Source of the DNA: Turbatrix aceti
Taxonomy: Eukaryota > Nematoda > Chromadorea > Rhabditida > Panagrolaimidae
Length of the DNA: 64,000 nt
Assembly (NCBI GenBank): GCA_963969345.1
Contig: OZ017768.1
Span: forward strand, 3,682,718-3,746,717
Reading direction: 5' to 3'
Every line of letters begins with the position of its first letter. Positions within the stretch are counted from its first letter, which is position 1. Below are positions 1 to 12,256 of this stretch, piece by piece. The translations under genes and the position numbers were made by a program. Below the pieces are notes generated by a model. That model had not been told where the DNA came from. It made no database searches and saw nothing but the letters and a program-made list of their open reading frames with translations.

Positions 1-1045
1 CTTCTGCGCGGAAGAAAGTGTTTTCTGCGAATCAGACGCCGAATGTCAAGTCAGATGCTCCTTCGCGTCGACTTCGTGAGATCGCTGAACTCCAGGAAGC
101 AGTGAAATCTGGTAAACTTCGCCGCGTTCGAACGAAGAAGAAGGCAGATTTTGTGACTCGTTAGTTTCTTTCATTTTTTATGTGATTTATTAGTTTTTTT
201 CAACTTTTTTTTTCAGAAGAAGCTTCCAAGCTGGGCTTTTCGCGTCGACCCTGGGAAACCACAGACTCATTTGCCAGCCGAGTGATCAAAGAAACAGGCC
301 AAGAAGCCGCTGAGCAACGAGAATTGGTTGGTTTTATTACTTTTTATGTGATTTAATTGATTTTGTGCGGTTTTAGGCCAAATTTGGCATCGGTGCTCGA
401 AGCAAGCGCGAACTGGACGAGGAATTCAGACAACTTAACGCCGATACGAGAAAGCAGAAAGCTGTCGAGATTATGCGGGCCGAAAGGAAGGCCAAAAAGA
501 GATCAAAGGCGAAGGGAGACGATGACGAATCCGAGTTTGACTCCGACGAGGACTCTGACGAGCGCGGTGCTCCTTCGAAACCCGGAAAAAAAGCGGTAGG
601 GTTTAAAAAACGGGAAACTGCTCGAATGTTTGTTTTTCAGAAAAAGTTGAACTCAAAACAGACTCGGAAAAGTCGTGTTCAAGCTTTTCAGCAGAAGCAA
701 AGAGAAAATGACGATCTCGATTTTTTCCTCAGCGCCAAAGGTTTTTTTTTTACTTTTCGAGTCTTTGTTTTGAATGTGATCAATATTTCAGAAAAGATTC
801 CGTTTGGTGAACGCGTCGACGCGCCTCCAACATTCAGCGGAGCCCTTCGCAAGGAGATGGAACCCCTCAACGCGAGCGCTGGAAGCAAGAATCTTCTCTT
901 GAAGCAGTTGTTCGTCAAGCCGGCTGTCGACGAGCCCGGTCCATCGGATGGCGGCTCGAAGACCGTTACCGCCGACGAACGACAACGCGTCATCGACATG
1001 TATCGCTCGATCAAGAGAAAACCCGGAAGACGTGATGCATCGTAA
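1..1045 (+). CDS. CCDC137-like protein, 3' part (gene runs off the left edge)
   Basis: Five exons can be joined: ..159, 217-326, 377-595, 641-740 and 792-1045; all junctions keep frame and each acceptor ends in AG after a T-rich tract. The first visible exon reads in frame from base 3. The protein is very basic. An acidic stretch (DESEFDSDEDSDE) follows a KRSKAK run in exon 3, and the last exon carries PFGERVDAPPTF, which resembles the conserved FGE..-PP segment of the CCDC137 family. Human CCDC137 is a nucleolar, chromosome-periphery RNA-binding protein; that role is carried over by family, not seen here. The N terminus and promoter lie outside the window. The stop codon lies inside the first unit of a tandem repeat that continues downstream. 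Family assignment is likely but rests on one short motif plus overall composition. Confidence 0.72.
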
Positions 1046-1390
1046 ACTTTCGCGGTGAGAGTTCCACGTCGTATCGTATTCTTTTGGGTCTGGATCTTTT
1101 GTTGTTGATTTTTTTTCGCGTCAAGATATAAATTTTAAAATTTATGATTTTTGCCGGAAAAGTGTGATGTACGATAAACTTTCGAGGTGAGAATTTCATA
1201 CGTATCGTAAACTTTTGTTGTAGATTGTTTTCGCGTCAAGATATAAAATTTCAAATTTTACAAGTTTTGCCATGAAAACGCGTTTAAAACGTGATGTAAC
1301 GTAGATTTTCGCGGTGAGAGTTTCATACCGTAAGTTGTAGATTTTTTTCGTGCCAAGAGAAAAAAATTTTAAATTTATGAGTTTCGTGAA
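1032..1390. repeat. three-copy tandem repeat, period about 130 bp
   Basis: Units start near 1032, 1162 and 1291. Each opens with GTGATG followed by TCGYGGTGAGAG-like sequence, then a TTCGYGYCAAGA motif and an A/T-rich tail with TTTATGA or TTTTACA. Copies are diverged but alignable along their length. The first copy overlaps the last codons and stop of the CCDC137-like gene. Confidence 0.75.
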
Positions 1391-1930
1391 AATTACAAAA
1401 CTCGAAAGTACAATTCAATTCAATTCACAATAGCCGGGATTATTCGCGTTTTACGGAGAAGGGGGACGTAGGTACCGTAAATATTTGACAATGCTACTGG
1501 GAGGGGAATTTTTCTACAAAAAAGGGGAAACTTTGGTCAGGTGCTTCGGAAGTCGCTGGGCAGCGGTCGATGTGGTGTGAAGTCGCGCTGACGGCAGTGA
1601 GCAGACTCGGGAGACCAGCAGGGAGCGGTGTGCCCTGGAGGCGGTCTCGGTTCGGTCTCGGCCGGGCCTGCGGGGGAGGGAGAAGGGTAAATGGCCTGGC
1701 TACGTACCAAACATGATTGCGCAAGAAAATAATTCTTGCAAGAAAGAGTCCGCTGAATGTGAAAAAAGACACGAGGGATCGATCAGACACAAAATTAGGA
1801 TCACGGGGGAATCAGCCTCCGGGGTACTTTGGGGTCGGGCGGTGGATGGCGGCAGGCGGGGCAACCGGTAGTCTTCTGCTGGGCACACGACAATTATTTG
1901 AATATTTTTTGAAATTTTTGTCGTGCCCGG
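1391..1930. other. intergenic gap, no gene seen
   Basis: This gap separates two convergent genes. A GC-rich stretch at about 1590-1680 has open frames, but these lack splice context or recognisable protein features. No RNA gene was recognised. Confidence 0.5.
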
Positions 1931-4070
1931 TTATTCGTCCTTCTTCAGGTACGATGCGAACATTTCCACCGGTACAGGGAAGACGATTGTGCTGTTGTGC
2001 TCCGCGCTGAAAAAAAATTTTTTTTTTGAAAAATTGAAATTTTAAAAAAAATTTATAAAAAAAATTTATATTTAAAAATTAAAAAAAAATTGAAATTTAA
2101 AAATTTTTTGTAAAAATTTTAATTAAAAAAATTGAAAAAAATTGAATTTAAATTTAAAAATTAAAAAAAAATTTAATTATAAAATTTTGAAAAAAAGTTT
2201 AATTTAAACCTTTTAAATTGAAAAACAAATTTTTAATAAAAAAATTGCAATTATAAAAATTTGAATTCTACAAAACATTCCGTAAAAAATATTTTCTAAT
2301 TATAAAAAAATTTTTCATTTTTTTTTGAAATAAAAAAACTGAAATATTTTTTTAATTAAAAAAAAATTCGCTCCAGTGGTCCCAAGAAGAACTTACGCAA
2401 TACTGTTGAGTGCCTGAAGGTGACGGAGCTGCAGGGCAACCGGATTGCTCTGGATGACGTCGGCGGCTTCCTTGAGCGCGCGGGAGGCCTTCTGCTCTCC
2501 CTCGGCGGCGACGACCTTCGCCCGGGCTTCTCTCGCAGCTTCGGCTTCGGCGGCCATGGCACGCGTGAGCTGTTGCGGCAACCGGATGTCCTTGACTTCG
2601 ACTCGCTCCACCTTGACGCCCCAGTGCTCGGTGCCTTCGTCGAGAATGGTCTCGCAGAGCTGCGCGATGGCTTCGCGCTCTGTGAGCATCTCGGTGAGGG
2701 TCTTCATGCCCAGCGCGTTACGCAGCGTCGTCTGGGCGAGGAGTTTGGTCGAGTAGATGGCGTCGTCGACGTTGTTCACGGATGCAATGGGGTCTGACGT
2801 CCGGAAATACACGACAGCGTCGACAGAGACCGTCACGGAGTCTTTGGAGAGAATTTCCTGGGGGGGAACTGCGTAGGAGACGACACGGAGGTCGATCTTG
2901 CGGCAGGTATCGATGCAGGGGATGATGAAGACCATGCCGGGGCCTCGAGCGCCGCCGAACACCAGTCGACCGATGCGGAAGATGACGACTCGCTCGTATT
3001 CCTTGATAACCTGGAATTTTTGGGATTTAGAATTGTTGGGGATCGGTGATACAAAAACATCCAAATTTTTGGGTATGTGACCCAAAAATTGGGATTACCC
3101 GGTTCAAAAATCCAGAAATATTTTATGCCTAAAAATGTTAGCGAAATTTTTAGTTTTTCGGCGTTTTCATAATTTTTTTTGGCAAAAATTCATCATTTTG
3201 CTAAACAGAAAAGAAACAAAAAAACATTATATGAACACATTTTTTGTAAACAATTTTTACATTTTTGTAAAAAATTCTTACGATTTTGCAGAAATTCCAT
3301 TTTTTGTAAGAAATTTTTACTCCTTTCATTTTTGTAAAAATTTCTTACAAAAAAATGTAATACAGGCATTTTTTAATGCACCCTTCCAAAAAATTTTTTT
3401 GGGAGTTCTAAGAGGGGTCAAAAGTAGCGCGTGGTTGAGTCAACCGGAAATCCCAGCGATGAGTTATGCCCACCCTCTGGCGTGTCTCTAATATGACAAA
3501 CGACTGTCATTGTCATTTTCCTTCCGCGCTCCAGCTAAGCCGTCTGCCGTTCTTCAAAAAAAAACACAGTCATCGAACCAAAAGTTGGCCGCAAGGGTGT
3601 CCCTATGGACGCCACCAAAAGTACGCCAACCCTTTTGGCGGTGTCATCTCATTTGCAAATGAGATCCGCGGTCGCGGTCGCAAATGAGTACTAAGAATTT
3701 TTAAGCAAGCAATTTTTTTTTGTAATTTGAGCACAACGAACTGTGTTTTGCCGTCCCGACTCAAAAAGAGTCGGGACAAAAGATATGTATGTATGTATGC
3801 AATTAAATCTGCATGCATTACAAATTGGTGTATGATATAAAATACACCAATTTTGGGGGGTGTGTACCTGTTGCCAGGTGACAAAGTGACACTCACCTTG
3901 AGGCAAACACACATGCTGAAGGGAAAAGTCACGACAATGAGTATCCATGAGAGAATCTGTAGCGCCCAGCCAAAGATGGTACCGATGGTTTCGTAGTCGG
4001 GAGGCACGTCCTGGTTCGACGAAGGCGTCACCCACTGGGGCTCGTTGCGGCTTTCCTTCGACGACGCCAT
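1931..4070 (-). CDS. stomatin-family membrane scaffold protein
   Basis: Three exons on the minus strand, 4070-3897, 3010-2397 and 2006-1931, give 287 residues, the usual stomatin length. Residues about 32-54 form the hydrophobic hairpin with an internal proline (TFPFS). The next exon opens with KEYERVVIFRIGRL, the hallmark start of the PHB/stomatin domain, followed by GPGMVFIIPCID, DSVTVSVDAVVYFR and the helical AAEAEAAREARAKV region. The C terminus has NSTIVFPVPVEMF, the conserved stomatin oligomerisation segment. Stomatins are inner-leaflet, cholesterol-binding oligomers; in nematodes (UNC-1, MEC-2, STO proteins) they modulate ion channels and gap junctions. Which paralogue this is cannot be told. 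The first intron (3011-3896) holds several perfect hairpins and the second is an A/T-only tract. Confidence 0.93.
3646..3853. repeat. cluster of perfect inverted repeats in the stomatin intron
   Basis: Three perfect dyads lie within 210 bp: ATCTCATTTG/CAAATGAGAT (3646-3665, no spacer), GTCCCGACTC with five A before GAGTCGGGAC (3753-3777), and AAATTGGTGTAT/ATACACCAATTT (3822-3853, 8-nt loop). A (GTAT) microsatellite at about 3785-3799 sits between the last two. Confidence 0.85.
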
Positions 4071-7000
4071 GCTGCCGACTCCGCTGATCGCAGGGGCAAG
4101 TGCTTGCTCAACTTGCTTCTCCTACGTCGTCGTCGATGGACGTCGCCGTGCTCGACCGACTTCTTCTTCAAAGGTTTACTCCGTCAGATTTTTTTTCCAA
4201 CGACGTTGAAAACGTAAAAACGCACAAAAAAAGTATTGTGTATGTATAACGAAAAGCAGAATGAATAAAATAACTTGAAGGCAGGCGGCGTGCCCAGAAA
4301 AAAAGGCACCGGGGCGAAAAGGCACCGCGTGAGAAAAAAATTATTATTACATAATCGACGCGGAAAAAAATTTTTCAAAAGAGGGAAAAAAGCACTCGAG
4401 AAAAGTGGTAGGTATTGACTCACGACGACTCGACTCGGCAGCGAAGAACTGAGACACAACACAGCAAGTTGCCAAAAAGCAGGCAGAAGCGACAAGCGTC
4501 GACGCGGAACAGAAGAGAACAGGCGGAGGGGATATACGCAACTCGATAGCGAGACTAGCCCAGCCAAGCCAGGCCAGCAACGGCCAGCGGGGCTAGGAGG
4601 ATAACGAGACGACGACGACGACGACCCTCACTCACTCGCGTATGAGTCGGGATGGGATGGCACATACCCTTGCTCAGTATCGCAGGGGGGCGCTCGCTCG
4701 CTCGCTTGTTTGCTTGCTTGCTGCTTTTTTTGTGCCCTGCCGGCGACGAAGAAGAAGGGCTCGTGGGCTCGAAATCAATGGCCTGCCCAAAAACAGGCGC
4801 TGGGCCACTGGCCGGCGGGCGGCAGCACAAATTTGAGTGAGTGCGGACTGCCACACGCCTTTTGCGCCACTCACTTTGGCCCGAGGGCCAGCGCGCAGGA
4901 CACGCCAGGCGGCGACGGCAACGGCAACGGCCGAAAGCCGCGTCTTGTCTTGTCCCCCCCCCCCCTCCTCCTATTCTTGCAAAGGCCACGAGAGGAGGGG
5001 AAAGCGTGTTTCGGCAAGTCAGCCGCCTCCTTTCCTCCTGAACAAGGTCGACGACAACGACAACGAAAACGAAAACGACGACGACGACAACGGCTGTTTT
5101 GTTTGCGGGCATGACAACTCGCTGACTGACGGGAGTCCTGTACGGGAGAAGCGAGCCGACACGGCTCGGCTCTTTGGCTTGAAATTCAATTTAACGCCCT
5201 GCTGTAACTACTTTTGCTAGGGCAGGGGCACGGAAGGGCAGGAGGCGTCTGTCTGACTTCTGACTTGTTGAAGGGGGGATAAAATAGGGGCTAGGGGGTC
5301 TAGAGGGTCATCTAGACCTCAGGGTTCAGGGAAAACATGTTTGAAGGAGTTCTTGGCGCTTGGATGCCCCCAAACGCCACGCAAAAAAGTATTTTCGGCG
5401 AGGCGAGATTCAAAAAAGTGCACTAATTTGCACCGGAAGCCAGAAATGGGCCGCAGACGGCGTTTTTTTTTTTAGTTTTCACTGACCTCCTCGAGACTCC
5501 AGAGTAGAGGAACAGACAGCGCCTGCCGTCATTGTTATTCATGACTCTCACTCCGGCGACGCGACGGTCTAGCTGCGATGCAACGCCTGTTGTCTGTTGT
5601 CTGCCGTCTGCCTTTAGCTAGCCTTTTTTTGGAAAGCTAGCCCAAGGCATTCATTCGTCCAGGAAGAAATCAGTCCAGGAGAACCCTGAACGAACGCCAC
5701 GTCGACAGGTTGGGGGCGTCAAGCGTCAGAAAAAAGCGCAGAAAGCACAGTACGCTACCCAGCATGCAAAAAGTTATCCAACAACAGCAACAACAACGGC
5801 ACGTGCCGCAACACTCATAACTGAGTTTAACTCGGTCCTCGACGACTTGCTTGGCGACGCGACAGGACAGGCTCTGCTCTGAGGAAGGCAATAACGCCAG
5901 GATTCGCCCTAACTGCAGAAAAAATAAAAGCGAAAGCGACAACGTCGTCGATGGCATCGACCGACGTGGGGAGTGCTTTAGTGGTGCGAAATCGGCAGCT
6001 TGGGCCTCCCAGACTCGATTGTGTCTGAAAAAGAGGGCATCGTCGTGGGAATTGGACGCTCTGGCCGCTCGATACGCATTGCGCCGGCCCGGGCTGGGCT
6101 CGGCGTTAAGTGAGTGCCCAGAACGTGTGAAGCATGACGACATTAATCAAGCCGCACCCGGACTCGGCCTCGGACGCGGCAGTCCTATAGGCGAAGGCAG
6201 TGGGCTGCTAGGTACGGCCCGACTCATCTCCCTCCCCAGGGCCAAGCCGAGGCTAGGCTAGGCTGGGATAAAAATCGATCGCTGCGACCGACGGGTTCGA
6301 ATTCGAATTTTTAGATAGATGGATAAAATTAGAAAAATAGGAAAAAGTGTGCGCGTCTGCCTTCCTTCTCAGGTGCCTATGAAAACTACGCTTGCTTCGA
6401 CAAATTGCTCATTACCACGGCGGACTCGAATGAGTAATTATGAAGCGGGCAGAAAAAGAAGAAGCATAACAAGGCGCTCTTGAGGAAGCAAAGCCGCGCT
6501 CGAACTTCGATTTCGACTTCGATTTCGATTTTGCCGCTTTTGGCCGAGCCTAGTGAAAGCAGAGTCTGGAACCAACTCACCAGCCACTCCCCAGTCCCCC
6601 CCCCCCACCTCTGCGCGGTCCCCTGAACAGAGCAGAGCAGAGCAAAATGTGATTACGAGTTAGGCAAAGAATTCTTCATGACGCGCCTTTCGCAGTCAAC
6701 AAGCTTGGTGAGCAGCTCGGGGATTTGCCAGCAACGACCGCGACAAAACCAATGAAAAAAGATGGAGGGATGCCATTACGGCGGCCCCAGAGCAGCAGGC
6801 AATGAACTCGCCTAACTTACTCTTACTCGCTACTACCGCCAAGTTGGGCTCTTCTCGCTCGGTAGGACGCTGGCTGCCTCCAACCGGAAGCCAATTTGCA
6901 TCGCATCGCAGCCAGCAGCTTCGTCGTTGTCGGCGTCGTCGTCGGCGTTGTTGTTGTTGTTGGCACTGCCTCCTTGAAACCAGTCGCGAGTCGCGACCGT

Positions 7001-8244
7001 CGGTTGCGTCTTGGAACTTAGGTTGGCCTGCGCGGCTGGCTCAAGCAATGCAAACTCTCTCCGGGCCAGGGGCTTGTTTGCTCAGCGCCACATATTATTT
7101 ATAATTTTAATTTCAAGCTTTCTTCGATTCGAGAAAGTAGGCTCGGCGTTCAATGGCATCGTTCCCGGCATCAACAATTTTTTTTGTTGGATGCGAGCAA
7201 AATCAGATGTGCACAACCTCGGAGACACGTCACATACACGAACAGTTACTCACCGCAAGTCAACGACGGCTGAACGTGAAAAAAAGCAGTGCCAAAGAAA
7301 CTTTTGGGGTTTCTCCGCAGCTTTGAAGCACAAAAAGATCGTTACGTGTTTTTAACGACTTTTTCTGGAGATATAATAGATTTGGGAAAAGAAATGTGTT
7401 GACAGGCATTATGGCAACGGCACCTGGCAGCGCACTCATAAATATTAAATTACCCTGCTGGCAGGGGCAAGTTCGGGGCAGGCAAGGCGCAAGCAGTGCC
7501 GGGGAGGCGTCAAACAAAGCATAAACATAAACGTGAACGTGAACGTGGAAGGCAGAAACGCCTAGGCTAAGAGTACACGGCGCGTCGACGCCGGTTGACA
7601 GCTCGCAGGCAGGAGGCAGACGAGCAGAACGCTCTGACATGGCGCGAGACAAACAACTTCTCAAGATAAGTGACCAAGCGCGTTAATCCGCGTAATGACA
7701 CTAAGCCGACGCACGGGCAATTGTCTACGTTGCACTCGCTCAGGTGCACCTGCAACGAAAACTGCTGCCTGTGGCAGTGGTTGATCATTCCTCAGAGAGT
7801 CAAACGCTGCCGCCTCGGTGGTTGGTGGTGGCGGGGCGGCCATGTGGTCTGCGTCACTTGAGCTAGAGCAATCGATTCGGATAAGCAGCGGTGATCGACA
7901 AACATGTCTGCACATGTGGTTTTGCCGCCGGGGAAGGAGGAAGCCGGACACATGCCCCAGAGGCAGGTCCGCTTCTTTGCTTCTTCTTCGACAGTGTAAA
8001 CAACCCCCAACCTCTTTCCTAAATGGATAGGCAGATGCAGATGCCATACATAAATGCTACATATTTCGAACAGAACAACGGATGTTTTTTGCATGACATC
8101 AAATATGCCAATTTTTTCATTCACTCACGAACAAACAGGAGTGCAATTTTGCATATTTTTACCGTGATAGATTAAATCCGACACAGATTACCTGATTGCA
8201 TTCATCGCACACATCACTGCCAAGACACGCGATTGACCTGGGAA
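4071..8244. other. 4.2 kb divergent intergenic region, no gene supported
   Basis: This lies between two divergently transcribed genes, so it presumably holds both promoters. Contents are simple-sequence runs: (ACG)n near 4607-4625, GAC/GAA runs at about 5050-5090, C runs at 4955-4968 and 6597-6606, and (CGT)/(TTG) runs at 6925-6962. Open frames on both strands are repeat-encoded (poly-Val, poly-Arg, poly-Cys) and lack exon-like boundaries. I see no RNA gene. Confidence 0.5.
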
Positions 8245-10139
8245 ATGCAAAATGCCGATGAATCCGACGGAAAGAGCATCCACGTGGGAAATTTTCTGAC
8301 GACATCCAAGTCCAAATACTTAATTGTGGAAGAACTTGGAAAAGGCGGTTACGGTATGTTTTTTTCTTTGACTGATTTCAATATGATTACCACAGTAAAC
8401 TATCGTTGCAGGAAGCGTCTTTCGGGTGACACCTGAGCCGCCGGATGGAAACAGCTATGCGCTCAAACTCGAACTCAAGTTGGCGACCCGTGAGCACGCC
8501 AAACTCGGAATGGAACTGCACATCATGAAGGCGATAGGCCTGATGGAGCCGGAAAAGCGAACGCACTTTATCGATATCCACGATCGCGCCAAGAAGACAC
8601 ACTTTTTCTTCATTGTCATGACGCTGGTGGGCCCTTCGCTGTCTGACCTCAAGCGAGAGCGCGTGCCACCCATCTTCACGGCTGGCACGGTCTATCGCCT
8701 CGCAATTCAGACCCTCGAAGCCATCCAGCAGTTCCACGACATGGGTTACGTTCACCGAGATATCAAGCCTGGCAACTACGCAATCGGTCTCCTGGCCGAT
8801 AAAAATATCTACTTACTCGATTTTGGCATTGCAAGAAAAGTCATGAAGGACACGAAAGAGATCAAGGCGCCTCGCGAAAAGGTCGGCTTCAAGGGAACGC
8901 TGCGGTACGCTTCGCTCAAGTGCCATGAAGGCGCCGAGCTCGGCATGCGCGATGATTGCGAGTCCTGGGTGGGTTTTTTTGATTAAAATCAAGGAGAGGC
9001 GAACGTTTGCGTTCGTTCGTGTACAAATTCAATTTTTTGGTGTTCGTGTTCGTTCACGAACAATCTCTTAAATATTTAGCCTTTTGCGTTCTTTTGCGAA
9101 CTGATAAAACGAACGACAATTTCGGTAAACAATTTTTATAAAAAAATAGAAAATAATGACAAAAACATTTTTCAACTTACACAAAACAAAAAATTACAGA
9201 TTACCCAAATTTATGTTTTCGCATTCAAAAAATGACAAAATTTTTGCACAAATAATGAATATAATATGTTCGTCGTTTGTTCGTGTTCGTTTGCGAGCAC
9301 GGTAAAAAAATTTCGTTATCGTTAGATTTTTCGAACAAAATTGTCCAAGTTTTGTCAAATTTGTATTATGAATTTTTAAAATTTATTTCAATTTGTTCAA
9401 AAAACTTTTTGTACAAAAAATTTACGAACATTAATTTTTTAATTCAAAAAAATGACTAACAAAATTATCCAAATTTAGCTTTTTTTCAAAATTTTGTTGG
9501 ACAAAAAAACCATCAATCTCAGTTTCTAAATCTGTCGGGGAAATCATGCATGCAATTTTTCCAGCTCTACCTGCTAGCCGACATCTCAAACCCCGATGGA
9601 TTGCCCTGGAAGGGAGAAAAAGACCGTCACAAAGTTGCCTTCATCAAAACACGGACTAGAACTCGGGAAGGAGCAATGCGAACCTTCAAGGGGGTAAGTT
9701 GGTTGAATTGTGACTCGATGCAGGGCCTCTCCGGATGCCCACAACGCCTAACTTCAGCTTTTAGCTCGACATCGGCTGCATGACCGATTTAATACAATAC
9801 TTCGACAAACTCATGTACTGCGATCCCGTGGATTACGTCTTCTGCTATGACCAGATCAAAAAAGCCGCCCAAAACTCGAATGTCGACATGAACCAGTGCT
9901 ACGACTGGGAAGACCCGATGACCAAGAGTAACAGCATAGTCAAGGCCCCAGTTTCCCCAAAATCCAAACGAAGCAGTCTCACGAACACTCAAATGACCCA
10001 CCGGACGCAGCGATCTAAGACCCAAGATAATCGAACAAGGTCCCAAGACAACAGCGTCAACAAGGTTTCCAACAAGTCCCAAGACAACAGCGCGAACAAG
10101 GTTTCTAAGATCCAAGAATCCAGTGTTATCAAGAAATAA
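8245..10139 (+). CDS. TTBK-like casein kinase 1 family protein kinase
   Basis: Four exons, 8245-8353, 8412-8968, 9565-9693 and 9765-10139, give 389 residues. The start is the first ATG in frame; no acceptor lies close upstream. The kinase domain has the glycine loop GKGGYG (32-37), ATP-binding Lys55 in YALKLE, catalytic loop HRDIKPGN with Asp153, and LDFGIAR with Asp173. The GTLRYAS segment and the missing APE motif are typical of the CK1/TTBK-like group, which is greatly expanded in nematodes and often sperm-enriched. The tail after about residue 300 is low-complexity and basic, with a duplicated SQDNS(V/A)NKVS block near 10045-10105. The substrate is unknown. The stop codon region contains AATAAA. 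The 596-bp second intron carries a GTTCGTGTTCGTT-type repeat. Confidence 0.93.
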
Positions 10140-10758
10140 ATAGTTTTTGTCAAGGAACTTTCACGTGTATTTTTTGACAGTGTCAAATTTTTAAAAGGTT
10201 GTGTGCGGGTGTTTTTGCATGGTACGTCTATTTCGAAGAAGCACCAGGATCTACAGCCGGTTGTTATGCGGTTTGATTACAACGAAACACGAATAAATGT
10301 CGTGAGTCGGATCAGGTAACCGCGGGATTGAACCGAGGACATTTTATCCAGGCGTGGAAGAAGAAATAAACAAAAGCGTTCCGCCGCGCGGACAGTTCGG
10401 TACATGCACTGTGCATCGGTTTCATGGAGTTTCCTTTCACGCGTCGAATGATCATAGCGCAGCCGATCGTTTGTGCCAAAAAAAGGTTTTGTTTTGATTT
10501 TTTCAAAAACTGTCAAAATTTATTCAACTACGCATTTTATTTTTTCATCTGCTTAGTTTTTTTTGGTATTTTTAACATGCATCGATTCGATTCCGGTGGT
10601 CGCACCCAGATGATTGTTTTTGTATGCTTTGCGTTGCACTTCGTTTTTTTTCTTTTCAGTGTGCTGATAGCGATTTTTTACGATTTATATGCCCTAACTC
10701 GTACACACCATAATCAGAGATACAACACAAAGTTGAGAAAAAGTATAGATGTATACAT

Positions 10759-10797
10759 ACTTTACTTTACTTTACTTTATTTTACTTTACTTTATTA
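10759..10797. repeat. pentanucleotide microsatellite (TTTAC)n
   Basis: About eight near-perfect copies of TTTAC/ACTTT in a row, with one interruption (TTTATTTTAC). Confidence 0.9.
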
Positions 10798-11464
10798 CTC
10801 TTACTCGTGCATAATTACTCATTACAAAATTAGTAGGTGATGTTGCACGTAGAACATTCAGGGGCCCCTCCTGAACGCATGGCGCTTGCGATAACGTCAC
10901 CCTGAGCTTGCAAACTTTGACTGGGGACGGAACATGCTTTTGATGGGGTGTTGTTGCAAACAAAGCAAATAGAGTTGTTGAAGCGCCGTCACACCACATG
11001 GCTGCTCGCGTATCGATATACAGTGCACACACTGTCTCATCGCTAAAAGGTAAATACAAAAAAAGACGTGACACGTTTCCCGGATATCCTTATAAGGAGC
11101 CAACGCAGCAGCAGTTTAGTTCATTGTTTTGCCTGCGAGTAGCCGCATCTGTTTTTCAACTTTTTTTTTCAAAAGCTGCCAAAATTCATGTGATTTTGTT
11201 TTTTTATTTGCTTTCATATTTGGACCAAAAAAGCTTAACCAGGTGATTGTCCGTGTGCTCTGCGTTGCACTCCATTTTTTTTCGTTTTCAGTGCGGCAAC
11301 ACAGGTTGTCTTACATTAGCAGCGTATCGAAATACCTTCCAACTGTCCCTGCTGGAAGGTGTCAAACAGTGTGACACATTTCCTTGATACTTATTTTGTG
11401 ATATCACCAGTTCAGTTCAGTTCATTGTTTTTCCTGCGAGTAAACGCGCGGATGCTATATTTAT

Positions 11465-11790
11465 TTCTATCTCCCTCCGACGGGGACAGATCTAGTCGGG
11501 GACGGGGAAAATCGCCCCCGAGTATAGCAACTCACTAGAAAAAATCGAAGAAATGGTGTCAAAAAGGTACCAATTTACCTTAAAACAAAAAAGGAGGCTT
11601 ATTTTGAAATTTTTTTCGCATTTTGCGCTGTTTTTTTACCTGTTTGTGTTGTTTTTGAACGATTATACGCGTTCGACGCAAAATTTTGTTCACCGACGGG
11701 GGCAGGTTTCGTCGGGGACGGGGAATTTTACCCCCATCAGGGACAGGATCTGACGGGGGTCGGGGGGCCACTCCCGCGAGGAAGAGGGGG
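11465..11790. mobile_element. degraded copy of the GC-rich inverted-repeat element
   Basis: This aligns in order with the element at 14199-14571. Shared blocks are GTCGGGGACGGGG, GCCCCCGAGT, TGGTGTCAA, CTTAAAACRAAAA, GGCWTATTTTGAA, TTTGTGTTGTKTTTGAACG, then again a CGACGGGGGCAG block. The terminal inverted repeats seen in the other copy are eroded here, so the boundaries are approximate. Confidence 0.75.
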
Positions 11791-12243
11791 GCAGGAACTC
11801 TAATACGATCGCGAGAGAGAATTAAGGACCGCCCACCGGTAAGTCCGTGTGCTCTTCCCTTTTCAGTGCGGTAAGCAGAGGTTGTCATCGTTGACCCGCA
11901 TTTCCGACCAAGGCTTTGCCACAGCTAGATGCGCGCTCCCGTTCTCGCTCGCTTGTGAGACCCATCCCCGAAATTTTTTGACAAAACTTGTATTTTTTAT
12001 GCTTAAAAAAATAAATTTTCCATATTTATAAGCGTTTGAAATCGGTATATTACTGTTTTGAGAACAGAAATGTAAAATATTTCAAAATTTTTTTTAAGAA
12101 AATTAACATTTTCATGACCATTTGTGTTATTTTTGGGGTTTTGGTACCCAAACCCGAAGATTCGCTACTACAACGCTACTTTCATTGTTTTGCGTGCGAG
12201 TGAACACAAGGATGCCTTATTCGTTTTTCAACTCATCTGTTTT

Positions 12244-12256
12244 TTTCTTTTTTCAG
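12244..12256 (+). promoter_or_regulatory. probable spliced-leader acceptor of the bZIP gene
   Basis: A TTTTCTTTTTTCAG site ends 4 nt before the first ATG (CATC ATG ATG). With no coding exon visible upstream, trans-splicing of a leader onto an outron is the simplest reading; a 5'UTR cis intron is the alternative. Confidence 0.55.

Larger units (their letters stand above)
11065..12256 (+). repeat. degenerate tandem copies of the bZIP leader region
   Basis: The block TTCATTGTTTTSCSTGCGAG occurs at 11120, 11421 and 12181. The last copy directly precedes the bZIP start. Associated blocks recur in the same order: GTGACACRTTTCC (about 11068 and 11372), and a CTTTTCAGTG or GTTTTCAGTGCGG acceptor-like site (about 10660, 11290 and 11862) followed by AGGTTGTC in the last two. 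The unit is about 300 bp and only the final copy is followed by a coding exon. Confidence 0.65.

Noticed and set aside
1494..1790. 98-codon minus-strand frame in the first gap
   Set aside because: No exon boundaries, no hydrophobic or domain features, and it overlaps a plus-strand frame of equal length.
4555..5112. 185-codon open frame starting with a poly-Val stretch
   Set aside because: Encoded by (ACG)n and GAC/GAA simple sequence; no recognisable protein feature.
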